The notes below the pieces were generated by a model. It searched no databases and had not been told where the DNA came from. It saw only the letters and a list, made by a program, of their open reading frames with translations. This document shows, in pieces, positions 19,963 to 29,113 of a stretch of DNA of 64,000 bases (its first letter is position 1; each line of letters starts with the position of its first letter). Origin of the DNA: Legionellaceae bacterium (GTDB taxonomy: Bacteria; Pseudomonadota; Gammaproteobacteria; Legionellales; Legionellaceae); assembly GCA_030148065.1 (NCBI GenBank), contig JASBUC010000028.1, positions 1 through 64,000 of the forward strand. Direction: 5' to 3'. Made by a program: the position numbers and the translations under genes.

Positions 19963-21507
19963 TTAAAAGTAGAGTCCAAATTGAGCGGTGATTGTGTCTG
20001 AGTTATGGCCGGTTCCCGTCATGGCAGACACGCCAGTACCACGGCCACCGGCAGTATTATTGCTGCCATAATCAATGTCATGTCGGTACTCAAGACTTTG
20101 CACCGTATCACGCCACCAAGAGACATTCAGCACCCCTGAGAACCGCTGCTTTGGAAGACCAAGAGCCAAGGCTTGACGAGTAAACCCGTAACCAACCGCG
20201 ATGGAGGTTGGCTTACTGGCACCGGTAAAACTGTAGGAAATTTCAAAGTTTCCAGCCTGAGGCTTAGCCCCTTGCAGGTTATAACTTAAATCTTCCACTC
20301 TAAAGTCATCGGTTGCGGTTACCCACTCTGCCGTCAAACCATAGTTACCAATGAGCACATAGGCATTGACATCAAACGCTGCGGTTTTGCGCACGTTTTC
20401 ATTCGCTGTGGTCGCACCAAAACCAAGGAAGTCCCCAGTGCCACCACCAGTGTTCTGCATGCCCTCAGCATCAGCAATGTTGTTAATGTAGCTTACACCA
20501 AACTGACCGCGAACCTTATCACTTAACAGATCATAGCCAAGATTAACCCCACCATTTGCCGAATTGCCATAAGTAGTATCACTCTTAAAGCCATAGGCTG
20601 CTGCAAACAAACCATGGTTAACGTGTTGTCGATAACCAAGTTGAAAGACGCGTGTTTTAGTTCTTGCCATCGCCAGTGGAAAGGGCGATGAAATCATTGA
20701 AGAGCTGTACCGACCAAAAGGCACATAAATTTGACCGGCGGTCATATAAAAAGGTGTTTTATCCAAGTTACCAACGTTGACAAACCCCTTACCCAGACGA
20801 AAATTGGAGTTTGACACTCGCTGAACCATGCCGGTAAAAGGAGGAGCGCTGTCATAAGAAATGCCAATGAAGCCTTCTACCCACTCATTTAAGGCAATGG
20901 CGATGTCAAGTTCAGCACTACCAAGGTCAAAGTCTCCAGTTTGACCACCATTCATTGGCCAAGTAATCATACCATAGGGCACAAGACTTCCACTTAAGGC
21001 AATGATTGGGGTTTCCGGAAGGTTATAGCCATCCGCGCTTAAGTGTTTATAAAGCAGCATGCGCTGCGCCATTAGGCGTACGTCTTGGTTAATGCTTGAA
21101 ATGTTAATGATTAAATCAGAGCCATCAAACGCAGGTCTTTCACCTAAATATGGTGAGGTCACCACTGGCGTACCAGCAATGTAGGTTAGCACGTGATCGC
21201 CCACCATTAACGCCGCAGGATGATAGTCCATTAGAGAAGGTGCTTCATCAAAGGTATGTATGGTCACCGCTTGGCTGTGGAAATGATGTGGGACTCGATG
21301 AAATTTACCATCTTTGCCCTTTTCCATACGCGTGGCATCCCCTTCGCCAAAAGAGGAGGCACTTTGTAGGGACTCAATTTTTGCTTCTAAGGCTTTCGTT
21401 CTTTCTTTCAGCGCTTCTAGCTCAGAGTCTTCGGCATAAGTATTGGTGATATTTAAAAACGGGAGGGTGAGCAAACAAATGCTCGATAACAAAACTCGAC
21501 ACTTCAC
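19963..21507 (-). CDS. LbtU-like outer-membrane porin
   Basis: 514 aa from a GTG at 21507, chosen because GGAG precedes it by 7 bases and the following KCRVLLSSICLLTLPFLNITNTYA is a good signal peptide; an upstream TTG (21525) would put residues before it. After cleavage comes a short coiled coil (EDSELEALKERTKALEAKIESLQS), then a long beta-rich region with alternating aromatic strands, ending GLYF with the terminal Phe typical of outer-membrane barrels. A coiled coil plus barrel is the layout of Legionella LbtU, the receptor for the siderophore legiobactin. The name is from recall of that family; the ligand here could differ. Confidence 0.78.
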   Translation of the reverse strand: MKCRVLLSSICLLTLPFLNITNTYAEDSELEALKERTKALEAKIESLQSASSFGEGDATRMEKGKDGKFHRVPHHFHSQAVTIHTFDEAPSLMDYHPAALMVGDHVLTYIAGTPVVTSPYLGERPAFDGSDLIINISSINQDVRLMAQRMLLYKHLSADGYNLPETPIIALSGSLVPYGMITWPMNGGQTGDFDLGSAELDIAIALNEWVEGFIGISYDSAPPFTGMVQRVSNSNFRLGKGFVNVGNLDKTPFYMTAGQIYVPFGRYSSSMISSPFPLAMARTKTRVFQLGYRQHVNHGLFAAAYGFKSDTTYGNSANGGVNLGYDLLSDKVRGQFGVSYINNIADAEGMQNTGGGTGDFLGFGATTANENVRKTAAFDVNAYVLIGNYGLTAEWVTATDDFRVEDLSYNLQGAKPQAGNFEISYSFTGASKPTSIAVGYGFTRQALALGLPKQRFSGVLNVSWWRDTVQSLEYRHDIDYGSNNTAGGRGTGVSAMTGTGHNSDTITAQFGLYF

Positions 21508-21655
21508 AACGGTACTCCAGTACAACTATTTTTATTATTGTGCAACAAAGAAGAGGGTTGGTTTAACTTTAGTATTCCAATTTGAGCACAGGACAACAAG
21601 GGCTAGGATAAGCTTCTTTCAAGAGAATGTCTTTAATTTATTCGAAAATTTAGGC

Positions 21656-21687
21656 AAAAAAAAACCCCAACAAGTTGGGGTTTTTTT
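21656..21687. terminator. Bidirectional rho-independent terminator
   Basis: CCCCAAC (21665-21671) pairs with GTTGGGG (21674-21680), flanked by nine A on the left and seven T on the right, so a U-tract follows on both strands. It ends the porin gene at 21704-22486 on the minus strand, 17 bases after its stop, and isolates the LbtU-like gene downstream. Confidence 0.9.
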
Positions 21688-21703
21688 CGTAAGTCTATAA
21701 CGC

Positions 21704-22486
21704 TTAGGCGTTACCAACCCACTTAGCACCGAAGTATAGACCATCATAAGTGATGTCTCCGGCATTTCGGCTACCATCAACCCAGTTGATTTGGTAACCA
21801 ACGTCTAGAGTCAAGTCACCTTGAGCCATTGCGTGAGTGTATTTAACACCAACGTCGCTGCCTAGGTTAACTAAAACGTCTCTGTCGTTTGTAGTAACAC
21901 TAGTTTGAGTAGAATCAGCAGCTAGAATAGCCATGCTTGAACCACCAGTTAGGGCAAAGCCGTTACCGAAGTTGTAAGAACCGTTCATACCGATTCTAGG
22001 ACCAATGCCTTCGTCTTTGTTAACTGTACCAGCAGCAGCTGAAGTTTGCTCGAAGCTAGCATACTGTAGACCGCCGTGGAAACGCATATCAACGTTTTCA
22101 CCGAAGTCAACGTGTTGACCTAGTTCGAAGTTAACAACGTTGTAGTTGGCTTTTCTGTAGTCAGCATTTCCAGAAGTACCATACTTGTTATCGAAGTATA
22201 ACCAAGTGATGGTCGCATCATTTCCAGTTCCGAAATGGTAGCTACCTTCTAGTTGGAAACCCCAGTCAGAGTCGTTGTTGAAAGTGTCATTAGCTGTTCC
22301 AGAAAGAACGTTGTCAGCAGTCTTTAGGTAAAGAGCTCTGATTCCAAGATCCCAAGCAGTTTTTTCGCAAGGAACAGTTACGTTACCAGCAGAACAAGCA
22401 GGAGCAGGAGCTGGGCCATACATAGCCGCACTAGCTGCACCACTAACGCCTAGTACTAACGCTGCAATTGCAGTTTTTTTAAACAT
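21704..22486 (-). CDS. Lpg1974-family pore-forming outer-membrane protein
   Basis: 260 aa. It has a clear signal peptide, MFKKTAIAALVLGVSGAASA, then a region with two Cys (PACSAGNVTVPCEKT), also seen in Legionella major outer-membrane proteins. The remainder alternates hydrophobic and polar residues in short strands (for example GFQLEGSYHFG, TITWLYFDNKYG, DMRFHGGLQYASF), as in an eight- or more-stranded barrel. Codon use and its strong promoter suggest high expression. Members of this family are multicopy surface proteins in Legionellales. It has a 130-base structured leader and its own terminator, so it is monocistronic. The last residue is Ala rather than Phe, which is unusual for a barrel. 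Confidence 0.88.
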   Translation of the reverse strand: MFKKTAIAALVLGVSGAASAAMYGPAPAPACSAGNVTVPCEKTAWDLGIRALYLKTADNVLSGTANDTFNNDSDWGFQLEGSYHFGTGNDATITWLYFDNKYGTSGNADYRKANYNVVNFELGQHVDFGENVDMRFHGGLQYASFEQTSAAAGTVNKDEGIGPRIGMNGSYNFGNGFALTGGSSMAILAADSTQTSVTTNDRDVLVNLGSDVGVKYTHAMAQGDLTLDVGYQINWVDGSRNAGDITYDGLYFGAKWVGNA

Positions 22487-22615
22487 TGTGATTTTCTCCC
22501 AAAATTATTATTTTTATTAATAGCCATTAATAAAAAGACGATCCCGGGGAGGATCATCTCCTCTGCACACTAAAAAAAGCTCAATGTGCAGTATTCGAGA
22601 CAAAATGCCGCGAAC
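22487..22615 (-). promoter_or_regulatory. Structured 5' leader of the porin gene
   Basis: The likely transcript has about 130 untranslated bases. On the minus strand these can form a stem CTGCACA/TGTGCAG around an A/T-rich loop (complement near 22562-22591) and a short stem GATC-CTCCCCGG-GATC (22541-22556). An AT-rich segment and GGGAGAAAATCACA precede the ATG. Such leaders often control mRNA stability or small-RNA binding in porin genes; this is inference. Confidence 0.45.
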
Positions 22616-22622
22616 ACAGAAG

Positions 22623-22651
22623 ATTATGGTAGACCAGTTTGGTTAAGTCAA
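22623..22651 (-). promoter_or_regulatory. Sigma-70 promoter of the porin gene
   Basis: On the minus strand TTGACT (-35, 22651-22646) is spaced by 17 bases from CATAAT (-10, 22628-22623). It is the best promoter match in the 352-base gap between the porin gene and pyrC, and fits high expression of an abundant porin. Confidence 0.65.
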
Positions 22652-22779
22652 CTTTCAAAGCAAAAAAAACGCCTTTATTTTCAGTTGGTTTCACAAAAAA
22701 GCGCATCATTGAGTCGCTTTGTTTTTTTTTAGGGCTTGGTGCTTTTTTTTTAACTTTGGCTAAATAATCTTTTTATCCC

Positions 22780-22809
22780 TTTCAGTCTGCCAATACATCA
22801 AGGTACAAT
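22780..22809 (+). promoter_or_regulatory. Weak candidate promoter of pyrC
   Basis: TTTCAG (22780-22785), 18 bases, then TACAAT (22804-22809), about 30 bases ahead of the pyrC start. The -35 box is poor. The rest of the 22652-22779 stretch is AT-rich with T-runs and shows nothing else I can name. Confidence 0.3.
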
Positions 22810-22838
22810 GGCTTACGCATCATTACCTCGACCATACC

Positions 22839-23861
22839 ATGTTCTCCATCACTCTGCCAAAGCCAGATGATTGGCATTTGCATTTACGACAAGGAAGCGT
22901 TTTAAAAGACACAATTAAGGCCAGTGAGAAAACCTTTGCCAGAGCTTTGGTTATGCCAAATTTAACCCCACCTCTAACCACGGTGAGTCAAATAGAACAA
23001 TACGAAGAAACTATTTTTTCACACACCCGAACGCTTAAGCCCTATTTTTCTCTCTATTTGACCGACCAAACCAGCATTGAAACCCTAGAAGCGGCAACAA
23101 AGCACTCATCCATTCTAGGCTTAAAACTCTACCCGCAAGGCGCAACGACTAATTCAAGCGCAGGCGTCAGCAAAATTGAGAAGCTCTACCCTCTTTTTGA
23201 GGCGATGCAAGCTTTGGGTTTGGTGCTGCAAGTCCACGGTGAAACCACCTCTGGTGATATTTTTAACCGAGAAGAGGCGTTCATTGAAACCTCCCTACAG
23301 GGCATTCATCAAACCTTTCCCAAACTAAAAATTGTGCTAGAGCACATTTCTACGGAAGCCGCCGTTCGTTTTGTGTTGCAAAGTCAGGACACGGTTGCGG
23401 CCACCATTACCATTCATCACTTACTTTATAATCGCAATGCATTATTAGCAGGCGGTTTAAAACCACATGTTTATTGCCTTCCTATATTAAAGTCAGAGCA
23501 CAACCAACGCGCCTTGCAAAAAGCCGCCCTCAGTGGCAATAAAAAATTCTTCTTAGGCACAGACAGTGCCCCCCATGCCATTGATAAAAAAGAATCTAGC
23601 TGTGGTTGTGCTGGTATTTTTAGTGCGCCCTACGCACTACAACTCTACCTAGATTTTTTTGAGACGCACGGTGCGCTGGATAAATTCGAGGCCTTTGCCA
23701 GTCACTATGGTGCTAACTTCTACGGTCTTGCCATTAATCAAGACACCATTACTTTAGAAAAGCGCCCAAGCCATGCTGCCAAAAGCTTCCCTCTCGGTAA
23801 ATCCAGAGTGATTCCGATTGCAGCCGATGAAGTCTTAAATTGGAGTCTGGCAGATGACTGA
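22839..23861 (+). CDS. pyrC: Dihydroorotase PyrC
   Basis: 340 aa, compared with 348 in E. coli class II dihydroorotase. It cyclises carbamoyl-aspartate to dihydroorotate in pyrimidine synthesis. Zinc ligands and active-site motifs are visible: DDWHLHLRQG-like DDWHLHLR (residues about 8-17), LKLYPQGATTNSSAG with the carboxylated Lys (about 95-109), VHGE, LEHIST and GTDSAPHAIDKKE with the catalytic Asp. It overlaps rnt by 8 bases, so the two are coupled. The pathway partner pyrE lies at 33639. Confidence is very high. Confidence 0.96.
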   Translation: MFSITLPKPDDWHLHLRQGSVLKDTIKASEKTFARALVMPNLTPPLTTVSQIEQYEETIFSHTRTLKPYFSLYLTDQTSIETLEAATKHSSILGLKLYPQGATTNSSAGVSKIEKLYPLFEAMQALGLVLQVHGETTSGDIFNREEAFIETSLQGIHQTFPKLKIVLEHISTEAAVRFVLQSQDTVAATITIHHLLYNRNALLAGGLKPHVYCLPILKSEHNQRALQKAALSGNKKFFLGTDSAPHAIDKKESSCGCAGIFSAPYALQLYLDFFETHGALDKFEAFASHYGANFYGLAINQDTITLEKRPSHAAKSFPLGKSRVIPIAADEVLNWSLADD

Positions 23862-24468
23862 GAAACGACATAATAAGATGCGACGGCGATTTAGAGGCTT
23901 TTTACCTGTCGTCATTGACGTAGAGACCGCTGGGGTCGACCCTTTGAATGACGCCTTACTGGAAGTTTGTGCGGTCACCCTAACCATGACGCCTGAGGGG
24001 CTTGTTCGGCCAAAGCTCTGTTTGCATGAGCACATTGAGCCTTTTCCAGGAGCAAACTTAGACGCAGACTCTCTAGCCTTCAATAAAATTGATCCCACTC
24101 ACCCTTTTCGCTTTGCTCTAAACGAAAACATCGCCCTGCAAAATCTCATAACTCCCATCAAAGAAGAAGTAAAAGCGCATGGCTGCTCACGCGCCATTTT
24201 AGTTGGTCACAACGCCTGGTTTGATTTGCTCTTTCTAAACCAAGCCATGAAACGAACGGCCTTAAAATCACCCTTTCACCAATTCTCAAGCATTGATACG
24301 GCAAGCCTCAGCGCTCTTTTATTTGGGCAAACGGTGTTGGCAAAAGCAATGAATGCGGCAAAAATAGAATTTAACAGTGAGTATGCGCATTCTGCCATTT
24401 ATGATGCTGAGAAAACGGCAGAACTTTTTTGTAAGATGGTCAATGACCACCCTTTAGCCGTTGGCTAA
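23854..24468 (+). CDS. rnt: Ribonuclease T
   Basis: 204 aa. This DEDD 3'-5' exonuclease trims tRNA and other stable RNA 3' ends. Motifs: FRGFLPVVIDVETAGVD (Exo I), GHNAWFDLLFLNQAM (Exo II) and the HSAIYDAEKTAELF end (Exo III, DEDDh type). The N-terminal MTEKRHNKMRRR extension is short and basic. It overlaps the pyrC stop, an unusual partner for rnt, and is convergent with rho through a perfect hairpin. Confidence is very high. Confidence 0.95.
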   Translation: MTEKRHNKMRRRFRGFLPVVIDVETAGVDPLNDALLEVCAVTLTMTPEGLVRPKLCLHEHIEPFPGANLDADSLAFNKIDPTHPFRFALNENIALQNLITPIKEEVKAHGCSRAILVGHNAWFDLLFLNQAMKRTALKSPFHQFSSIDTASLSALLFGQTVLAKAMNAAKIEFNSEYAHSAIYDAEKTAELFCKMVNDHPLAVG

Positions 24469-24478
24469 AATCTATGCG

Positions 24479-24504
24479 GTCATCCTCAGTTGACTGAGGA
24501 TGAC
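24479..24504. terminator. Perfect hairpin between convergent rnt and rho
   Basis: GTCATCCTCAGT (24479-24490) and ACTGAGGATGAC (24493-24504) form an uninterrupted 12-base-pair stem with a 2-base formal loop, 10 bases after the rnt stop and 10 before the rho stop. There is no strong U-tract. It probably protects or ends both transcripts. Confidence 0.65.
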
Positions 24505-24514
24505 TGGTTGAGTC

Positions 24515-25777
24515 TTACTCTTGGCGCTTCATCGCCTCAAAAAACTCTTCATTCGTCTTGTGATTTTTGAGCTTATCAAGAATGAACTCAATGGCAGCAC
24601 ACTCTTCCATGTTGTTAAGAATTTTTCGTAAGATCCACATGCGCTGTAACTCTTCCGCTGGCACCAATAAATCTTCACGACGAGTACCAGAGCGATTGAT
24701 GTTAATCGCAGGATAAATTCGTTTTTCCGAAATGGCGCGACTTAAATGGACTTCCATATTGCCTGTCCCTTTAAATTCTTCGTAGATAACTTCATCCATC
24801 TTAGAGCCAGTATCGACCAAGGCTGAAGCAATAATGGTTAAACTACCGCCTTCTTCAACGTTTCGAGCCGCTCCAAAAAAGCGCTTAGGACGTTGCAAAG
24901 CATTGGCATCAACCCCACCGGTTAAGACTTTTCCGGAAGCCGGTGCCACCGTGTTATAAGCTCGGGCCAAACGAGTAATCGAGTCGAGCAAAATGACCAC
25001 ATCGTGCTTATGTTCAACCAAGCGCTTTGCTTTTTCAATAACCATTTCAGCCACTTGTACATGACGGCTGGCTGGCTCATCAAACGTACTTGCAACCACT
25101 TCACCTTTCACCGTTCGCTGCATCTCGGTGACTTCTTCTGGCCGCTCGTCAATGAGCAAGACTATCAAATAACAGTCTGGGTAATTTTTCTCAATTGACT
25201 GCGCCAAATTTTGCATCATCAAGGTTTTACCCGCTTTAGGAGGCGAGACAATCAAGCCACGCTGCCCTTTGCCAAACGGTGCACATAAATCGATTAGACG
25301 AGAGGTTAAGTCTTCGGTTGAACCATTACCTTGTTCAACTCGCAGACGCTCTTCAGCAAAAAGAGGGGTTAAGTTTTCAAATAAAATTTTGTTTTTAGCA
25401 CTGTCTGGTGGATCAAAGTTGATGTGATCGACTTTAAGAAGGGCAAAGTAACGCTCACTGTCTTTCGGTGGGCGAATTTTTCCAACCACCGTATCCCCCG
25501 TACGCAAACCAAATCGTCTGATTTGACTAGGCGAGACGTAAATATCATCAGGTCCCGCTAAATAAGAGCCTTCAGCACTGCGCAAAAACCCAAAACCATC
25601 TGGCAAGATTTCCAACACACCTCCGCCAAAGATGTCATCACCTTTCTTGGCAAGAAGTTTCAATATCCCAAACATAATGTCTTTTTTATGCATGCGGGAA
25701 GTGTTTTCTAGTCCTAGCTCTACAGCAATTTTAATTAGCTCCTGGACTGGCAGGCTTTTTAACTCGGTTAAATTCAT
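24515..25777 (-). CDS. rho: Transcription termination factor Rho
   Basis: 420 aa, nearly identical in length to E. coli Rho (419). The hexameric RNA helicase ends transcription at rut sites. Visible: an N-terminal helical domain starting [18 protein letters not shown], an RNA-binding OSB fold ([33 protein letters not shown]), Walker [16 protein letters not shown] (about residues 175-190), Walker [17 protein letters not shown], the Q-loop and R-loop [22 protein letters not shown]. It is upstream-adjacent to trxA (upstream on the same strand), as in many gammaproteobacteria. Confidence is very high. Confidence 0.98.
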   Translation of the reverse strand: MNLTELKSLPVQELIKIAVELGLENTSRMHKKDIMFGILKLLAKKGDDIFGGGVLEILPDGFGFLRSAEGSYLAGPDDIYVSPSQIRRFGLRTGDTVVGKIRPPKDSERYFALLKVDHINFDPPDSAKNKILFENLTPLFAEERLRVEQGNGSTEDLTSRLIDLCAPFGKGQRGLIVSPPKAGKTLMMQNLAQSIEKNYPDCYLIVLLIDERPEEVTEMQRTVKGEVVASTFDEPASRHVQVAEMVIEKAKRLVEHKHDVVILLDSITRLARAYNTVAPASGKVLTGGVDANALQRPKRFFGAARNVEEGGSLTIIASALVDTGSKMDEVIYEEFKGTGNMEVHLSRAISEKRIYPAININRSGTRREDLLVPAEELQRMWILRKILNNMEECAAIEFILDKLKNHKTNEEFFEAMKRQE

Positions 25778-25863
25778 GTGAAGAATCTCTCAATGAAGGA
25801 TTATTATAAGTACGATTGATCTACTTAGTGATAGGGATGGCCAATGAGCATTAGCCAAAAGTT

Positions 25864-25897
25864 CAGAAGGCAGCATACCACACGTAGCTGCCTTCTG
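25864..25897. terminator. Hairpin between trxA and rho
   Basis: CAGAAGGCAGC (25864-25874) and GCTGCCTTCTG (25887-25897) form a perfect 11-base-pair stem with a 12-base loop, located 36 bases after the trxA stop on the minus strand and upstream of rho. The U-tract is weak, so it may act as an attenuating or stabilising stem. Confidence 0.55.
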
Positions 25898-25932
25898 TCT
25901 ATATTTCTGCTGGATTAAAAAAGAACGGGTTA

Positions 25933-26259
25933 TTATAGGTGACTTTCTAAAAAGGCAACTAATTGAGACTTGGTTAATAAGCCAACTTTGGTGGCCTCAA
26001 CATTCCCATCTTTAAATAAGATCATGGTTGGAATGCTCATAACACCGTATTTTGCAGGTGTCTCTGGCTCATTATCGATGTTTAATTTAACGATTTTTAC
26101 TTTGCCTTCCATCGCATTTGCCGCTTCTTCCAGAATGGGGCTAAGAGAACGACAAGGGCCACACCACTCAGCCCAAAAGTCAACCAGCACAGGCAAGCTA
26201 GACTGTAAGACGTCTTTTTCAAAGTCACCATCGGTAACGTGAGATACTAAATCACTCAT
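25933..26259 (-). CDS. trxA: Thioredoxin TrxA
   Basis: 108 aa, standard thioredoxin size. The redox motif WAEWCGPCRSLSPIL (residues about 29-43) is intact, the cis-Pro loop is GVMSIPTMILF, and the FDKDVL-like start is DFEKDVLQSSLPVLVDFW. It keeps cytosolic thiols reduced, supplying ribonucleotide reductase and others. It lies upstream of rho on the same strand, separated by a hairpin. Confidence is very high. Confidence 0.97.
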   Translation of the reverse strand: MSDLVSHVTDGDFEKDVLQSSLPVLVDFWAEWCGPCRSLSPILEEAANAMEGKVKIVKLNIDNEPETPAKYGVMSIPTMILFKDGNVEATKVGLLTKSQLVAFLESHL

Positions 26260-26322
26260 TGCATTTATCCTCTTTGTTAATAATTCGGAGCTTCTTCCAT
26301 AGTTGGGGACACATTTCTTATT

Positions 26323-26916
26323 TTAAAGGTCATACCATGTAAGAAGCCTCTCTTGCAGCACATCAACCCCTGTGCGTTTAAGGGCAGAAAAGGCTTGCAC
26401 ACTTAATAAATCAGCGTGTTTTGCCAGAGCATTTGTAACTTTTTCCACCGTGCTCTTTTGGGCGCTAAAGGATAATTTATCGGCTTTGGTCAGTAACACG
26501 TGGCATGGCAGGCCTCCCTCGATTGCCCACTGTATGATGTTTAAATCGAGTTCTTTTAGAGGATGACGAATGTCACAAACCACCACAAGCCCTCGCAAAC
26601 AGGTCCGTTTTTCTAGATAAGCACCCAATGTTTGCTGCCACTGGCGCTTAATTGACACGGCCACTTTTGCATAGCCGTAGCCTGGCAAATCAACCAAGCG
26701 CCTGGTTTCATCAAGGGTAAAAAGATTGATTAATTGCGTACGTCCCGGCGTCTTACTGGTTTTCGCCAGAGATTTCTGGTTGGTCAACACATTCAAAGCG
26801 GTTGACTTTCCGGCATTAGAGCGCCCAACAAACGCCACTTCAATGCCTTGATCATCTGGCAGTTGCGCAAGCTTTGCTGCACTGGTTAAAAAGGTTGCTC
26901 TGGAGAATATGGACAT
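26323..26916 (-). CDS. engB: Ribosome biogenesis GTP-binding protein EngB/YihA
   Basis: 197 aa from the ATG at 26916; an in-frame TTG four codons upstream is less likely. A small GTPase needed for 50S assembly. Motifs: start [19 protein letters not shown]1 [12 protein letters not shown] (residues about 34-45), G2 [11 protein letters not shown]3 [11 protein letters not shown]4 TKADK. It is divergent from the cytochrome c4 gene, a conserved arrangement in gammaproteobacteria. Confidence is very high. Confidence 0.96.
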   Translation of the reverse strand: MSIFSRATFLTSAAKLAQLPDDQGIEVAFVGRSNAGKSTALNVLTNQKSLAKTSKTPGRTQLINLFTLDETRRLVDLPGYGYAKVAVSIKRQWQQTLGAYLEKRTCLRGLVVVCDIRHPLKELDLNIIQWAIEGGLPCHVLLTKADKLSFSAQKSTVEKVTNALAKHADLLSVQAFSALKRTGVDVLQERLLTWYDL

Positions 26917-27016
26917 GATCTGAACCAATAAATCATCTGATTATAACCTCAATGTTTTTTATTCATAAGGGTTTTTGGTATATTTAGCCTAGCTATCAAT
27001 CTTTGAGAGACAATGG

Positions 27017-27619
27017 ATGTTTAATTTTAAGTCAGTTTTGCGGCTTATCAGCCTTATTTCTTGCTTACTTCCGACATTGGCCTGCGCGCTAGATGAGCAG
27101 ACACTGGATGCAACCTGCGTTGCCTGCCATGGTGTCAAAGGCAATAGTACTGTGAGTTTATGGCCAAAGCTTGCCGGCCAACATCAACCCTACCTGCTAA
27201 AACAGCTCAAAGCGTTCAAAGCGCACACTAGAGAAAACGCAGCAATGGCCCCGATGGTAGCCCCCTTGGACGAAGAAGACATGGTCGCCTTGGCTCACTA
27301 CTACAGCCAACAAACGACCAGCATTGGCTTTGCTAAAAAAGAGCGGCTCAAAGAAGGTGAGCGTCTCTACCGCGGAGGCAATCAAGAGCGCGGCATTTCT
27401 GCCTGCATTGCCTGTCATGGCCCTAGAGGGCTTGGAAATGCCCAAGCAGGCTTTCCTAGCTTGTCTGGACAAAACCTTGATTATACCATTAAGCAACTCA
27501 ACGATTACAAACAAGGCCTGCGCCGCACAGATGACAATGAAATCATGCGTGACATTGCCAAACGAATGACGGAGCAAGACATTAAAGACGTTGCAAACTA
27601 TCTAACAGGATTACACTAA
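27017..27619 (+). CDS. Diheme cytochrome c4-type protein
   Basis: 200 aa. The signal peptide covers about residues 1-24, ending LACALD. Two c-type heme motifs follow, CVACHGVKG (about 35) and CIACHGPRG (about 135), each in a separate domain with a distal Met (for example AMAPMVAPL). This is the cytochrome c4 layout: a periplasmic electron carrier that links the bc1 complex to terminal oxidases. It is directly followed by dsbA without a gap. Confidence is high. Confidence 0.93.
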   Translation: MFNFKSVLRLISLISCLLPTLACALDEQTLDATCVACHGVKGNSTVSLWPKLAGQHQPYLLKQLKAFKAHTRENAAMAPMVAPLDEEDMVALAHYYSQQTTSIGFAKKERLKEGERLYRGGNQERGISACIACHGPRGLGNAQAGFPSLSGQNLDYTIKQLNDYKQGLRRTDDNEIMRDIAKRMTEQDIKDVANYLTGLH

Positions 27620-28216
27620 ATGAGACAATTAATATTCCTATTTGCCCTACTGCCTTCATTGGTTTTCGCCACAAACTTTGAAGAAGGCCGAGACTATAAA
27701 ACCATTCCTGCTGCAACGAGCAGCAGCCAAAAAAGTGTGCTTGAATTCTTCAGTTATGGCTGTCCTTGGTGTTTTGAGCTAGAAAAAAGTGTTGAAGCAT
27801 TACAAAAATCCCTGCCAAAAGACATCAGCTTTCAACGTATTCCGGTGACCTTCGAGCAAAACTGGACACTCTATGCCAAGGCCTTCTACACAGCCAAAGC
27901 ACTCAAACAAGAAGCCACATTAACCCCTTTGCTCTTTCAAGCCATCCAAAAAGACGACACCCTAAACACCTCTCAAGAAATGATTGAATTCTTTATCAAG
28001 CATGGTGCCAAAGAAGCCTTTGTTACCAGCGCTTTTGAAAGCTCACCAACGATGAATGCTCTAGTCAAAAATGGCGCCAAACTCATGCGTAAATATCAAG
28101 TCTATGGCGTGCCTGCTTTTGTGGTCAACCAGCGCTATAAAACAGATTTAGTGATGGTAAAAGGCGATAAAGAGAAACTCATCGCTCTGGTTAAATATCT
28201 TATCGATAAACCTTAG
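27620..28216 (+). CDS. dsbA: Thiol:disulfide interchange protein DsbA
   Basis: 198 aa, starting at the base after the cytochrome stop. It has a signal peptide (MRQLIFLFALLPSLVFA) and a thioredoxin-fold core with an inserted helical domain. The active site is YGCPWCFELE (about residue 50), CPWC rather than CPHC of E. coli, and the cis-Pro loop is YGVPAFVVN. It introduces disulfides into periplasmic proteins. The altered dipeptide would tune redox potential; variation there is common in intracellular bacteria with several DsbA proteins. Confidence is high. Confidence 0.93.
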   Translation: MRQLIFLFALLPSLVFATNFEEGRDYKTIPAATSSSQKSVLEFFSYGCPWCFELEKSVEALQKSLPKDISFQRIPVTFEQNWTLYAKAFYTAKALKQEATLTPLLFQAIQKDDTLNTSQEMIEFFIKHGAKEAFVTSAFESSPTMNALVKNGAKLMRKYQVYGVPAFVVNQRYKTDLVMVKGDKEKLIALVKYLIDKP

Positions 28217-28318
28217 GCTTTACTGAGCGCGCAAGCAGCCCGATAAAATTTGTTGCACTGTGTGAAAAAATCACCTATCTTCGCAGCCCCGGACTTGATC
28301 AATTGACAGGTACCATTA

Positions 28319-29113
28319 ATGAAGATATTAGATTTTAGTGCCAAAAAAGAGCGTGGCGAAAAAATAACCGTGCTCACTTGTTATGATTATGCAACTGCTC
28401 GCATTTTAAAAGAGACGGCCCTTGACTGTCTCTTAGTTGGCGACACCGTCTCAATGGTTGTTCATGGGTTTGAAAATACCACTTACGCCACCATGGAGAT
28501 GATGCTTTTACACGTACAGTCTGTAAAACGTGCCTCCCCACGCCAGTTTATTATTGGTGACATGCCCTTTATGTCCTACCAAGTGTCAGAAGCAGAGAGT
28601 CTTCGAAACGTTCAACGCATGATTCAAGCCGGCGCCAATGCGGTAAAATTAGAAGGTGCCAGCCAAAGCACGGTCAGCTTAATCGAAAAAGTGGTTGAAA
28701 GTGGCGTCCCTGTGATTGGTCACTTAGGTTTAACACCACAATCCATTCATCAATTAGGCGGCCATAAAGTACAAGGCAAAGAGCGCAAAAACGCCGAGCT
28801 CTTAATAGAAAAAGCCAAAGAGCTGCAAGCAGCTGGCTGCTGCGCATTAGTCTTAGAGTGCGTACCAAACGCGTTGGCAAACGAGATTTCTACAGACTTA
28901 AAAATCCCAACCATTGGCATTGGTGCAGGCCCCAATACAGACGGCCAAGTACTGGTTATCAATGACATGCTGGGAATGGACAACGCCTTCTGTCCTCGCT
29001 TTTTAAAGCAGTATGCCAACCATCAAATCAGTATTTTTGAGGCCGTAGAGAACTACGTAAAAGAGGTCAAGAGTAAAGCCTTTCCAGATCTGTTGGAGCA
29101 CAGCTATCAATGA
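28319..29113 (+). CDS. panB: Ketopantoate hydroxymethyltransferase PanB
   Basis: 264 aa, the standard length. It transfers a hydroxymethyl group from methylene-tetrahydrofolate to 2-oxoisovalerate, the first step of pantothenate synthesis. Motifs: ITVLTCYDYATARI (residues about 16-29), LLVGDTVSMVVHGFENTTYATMEMM, AVKLEGA, GHLGLTPQSIHQLGGHKVQGK, PTIGIGAGPNTDGQVLVINDMLGM. It overlaps panC by 4 bases (ATGA), so the two are coupled. Confidence is very high. Confidence 0.97.
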   Translation: MKILDFSAKKERGEKITVLTCYDYATARILKETALDCLLVGDTVSMVVHGFENTTYATMEMMLLHVQSVKRASPRQFIIGDMPFMSYQVSEAESLRNVQRMIQAGANAVKLEGASQSTVSLIEKVVESGVPVIGHLGLTPQSIHQLGGHKVQGKERKNAELLIEKAKELQAAGCCALVLECVPNALANEISTDLKIPTIGIGAGPNTDGQVLVINDMLGMDNAFCPRFLKQYANHQISIFEAVENYVKEVKSKAFPDLLEHSYQ

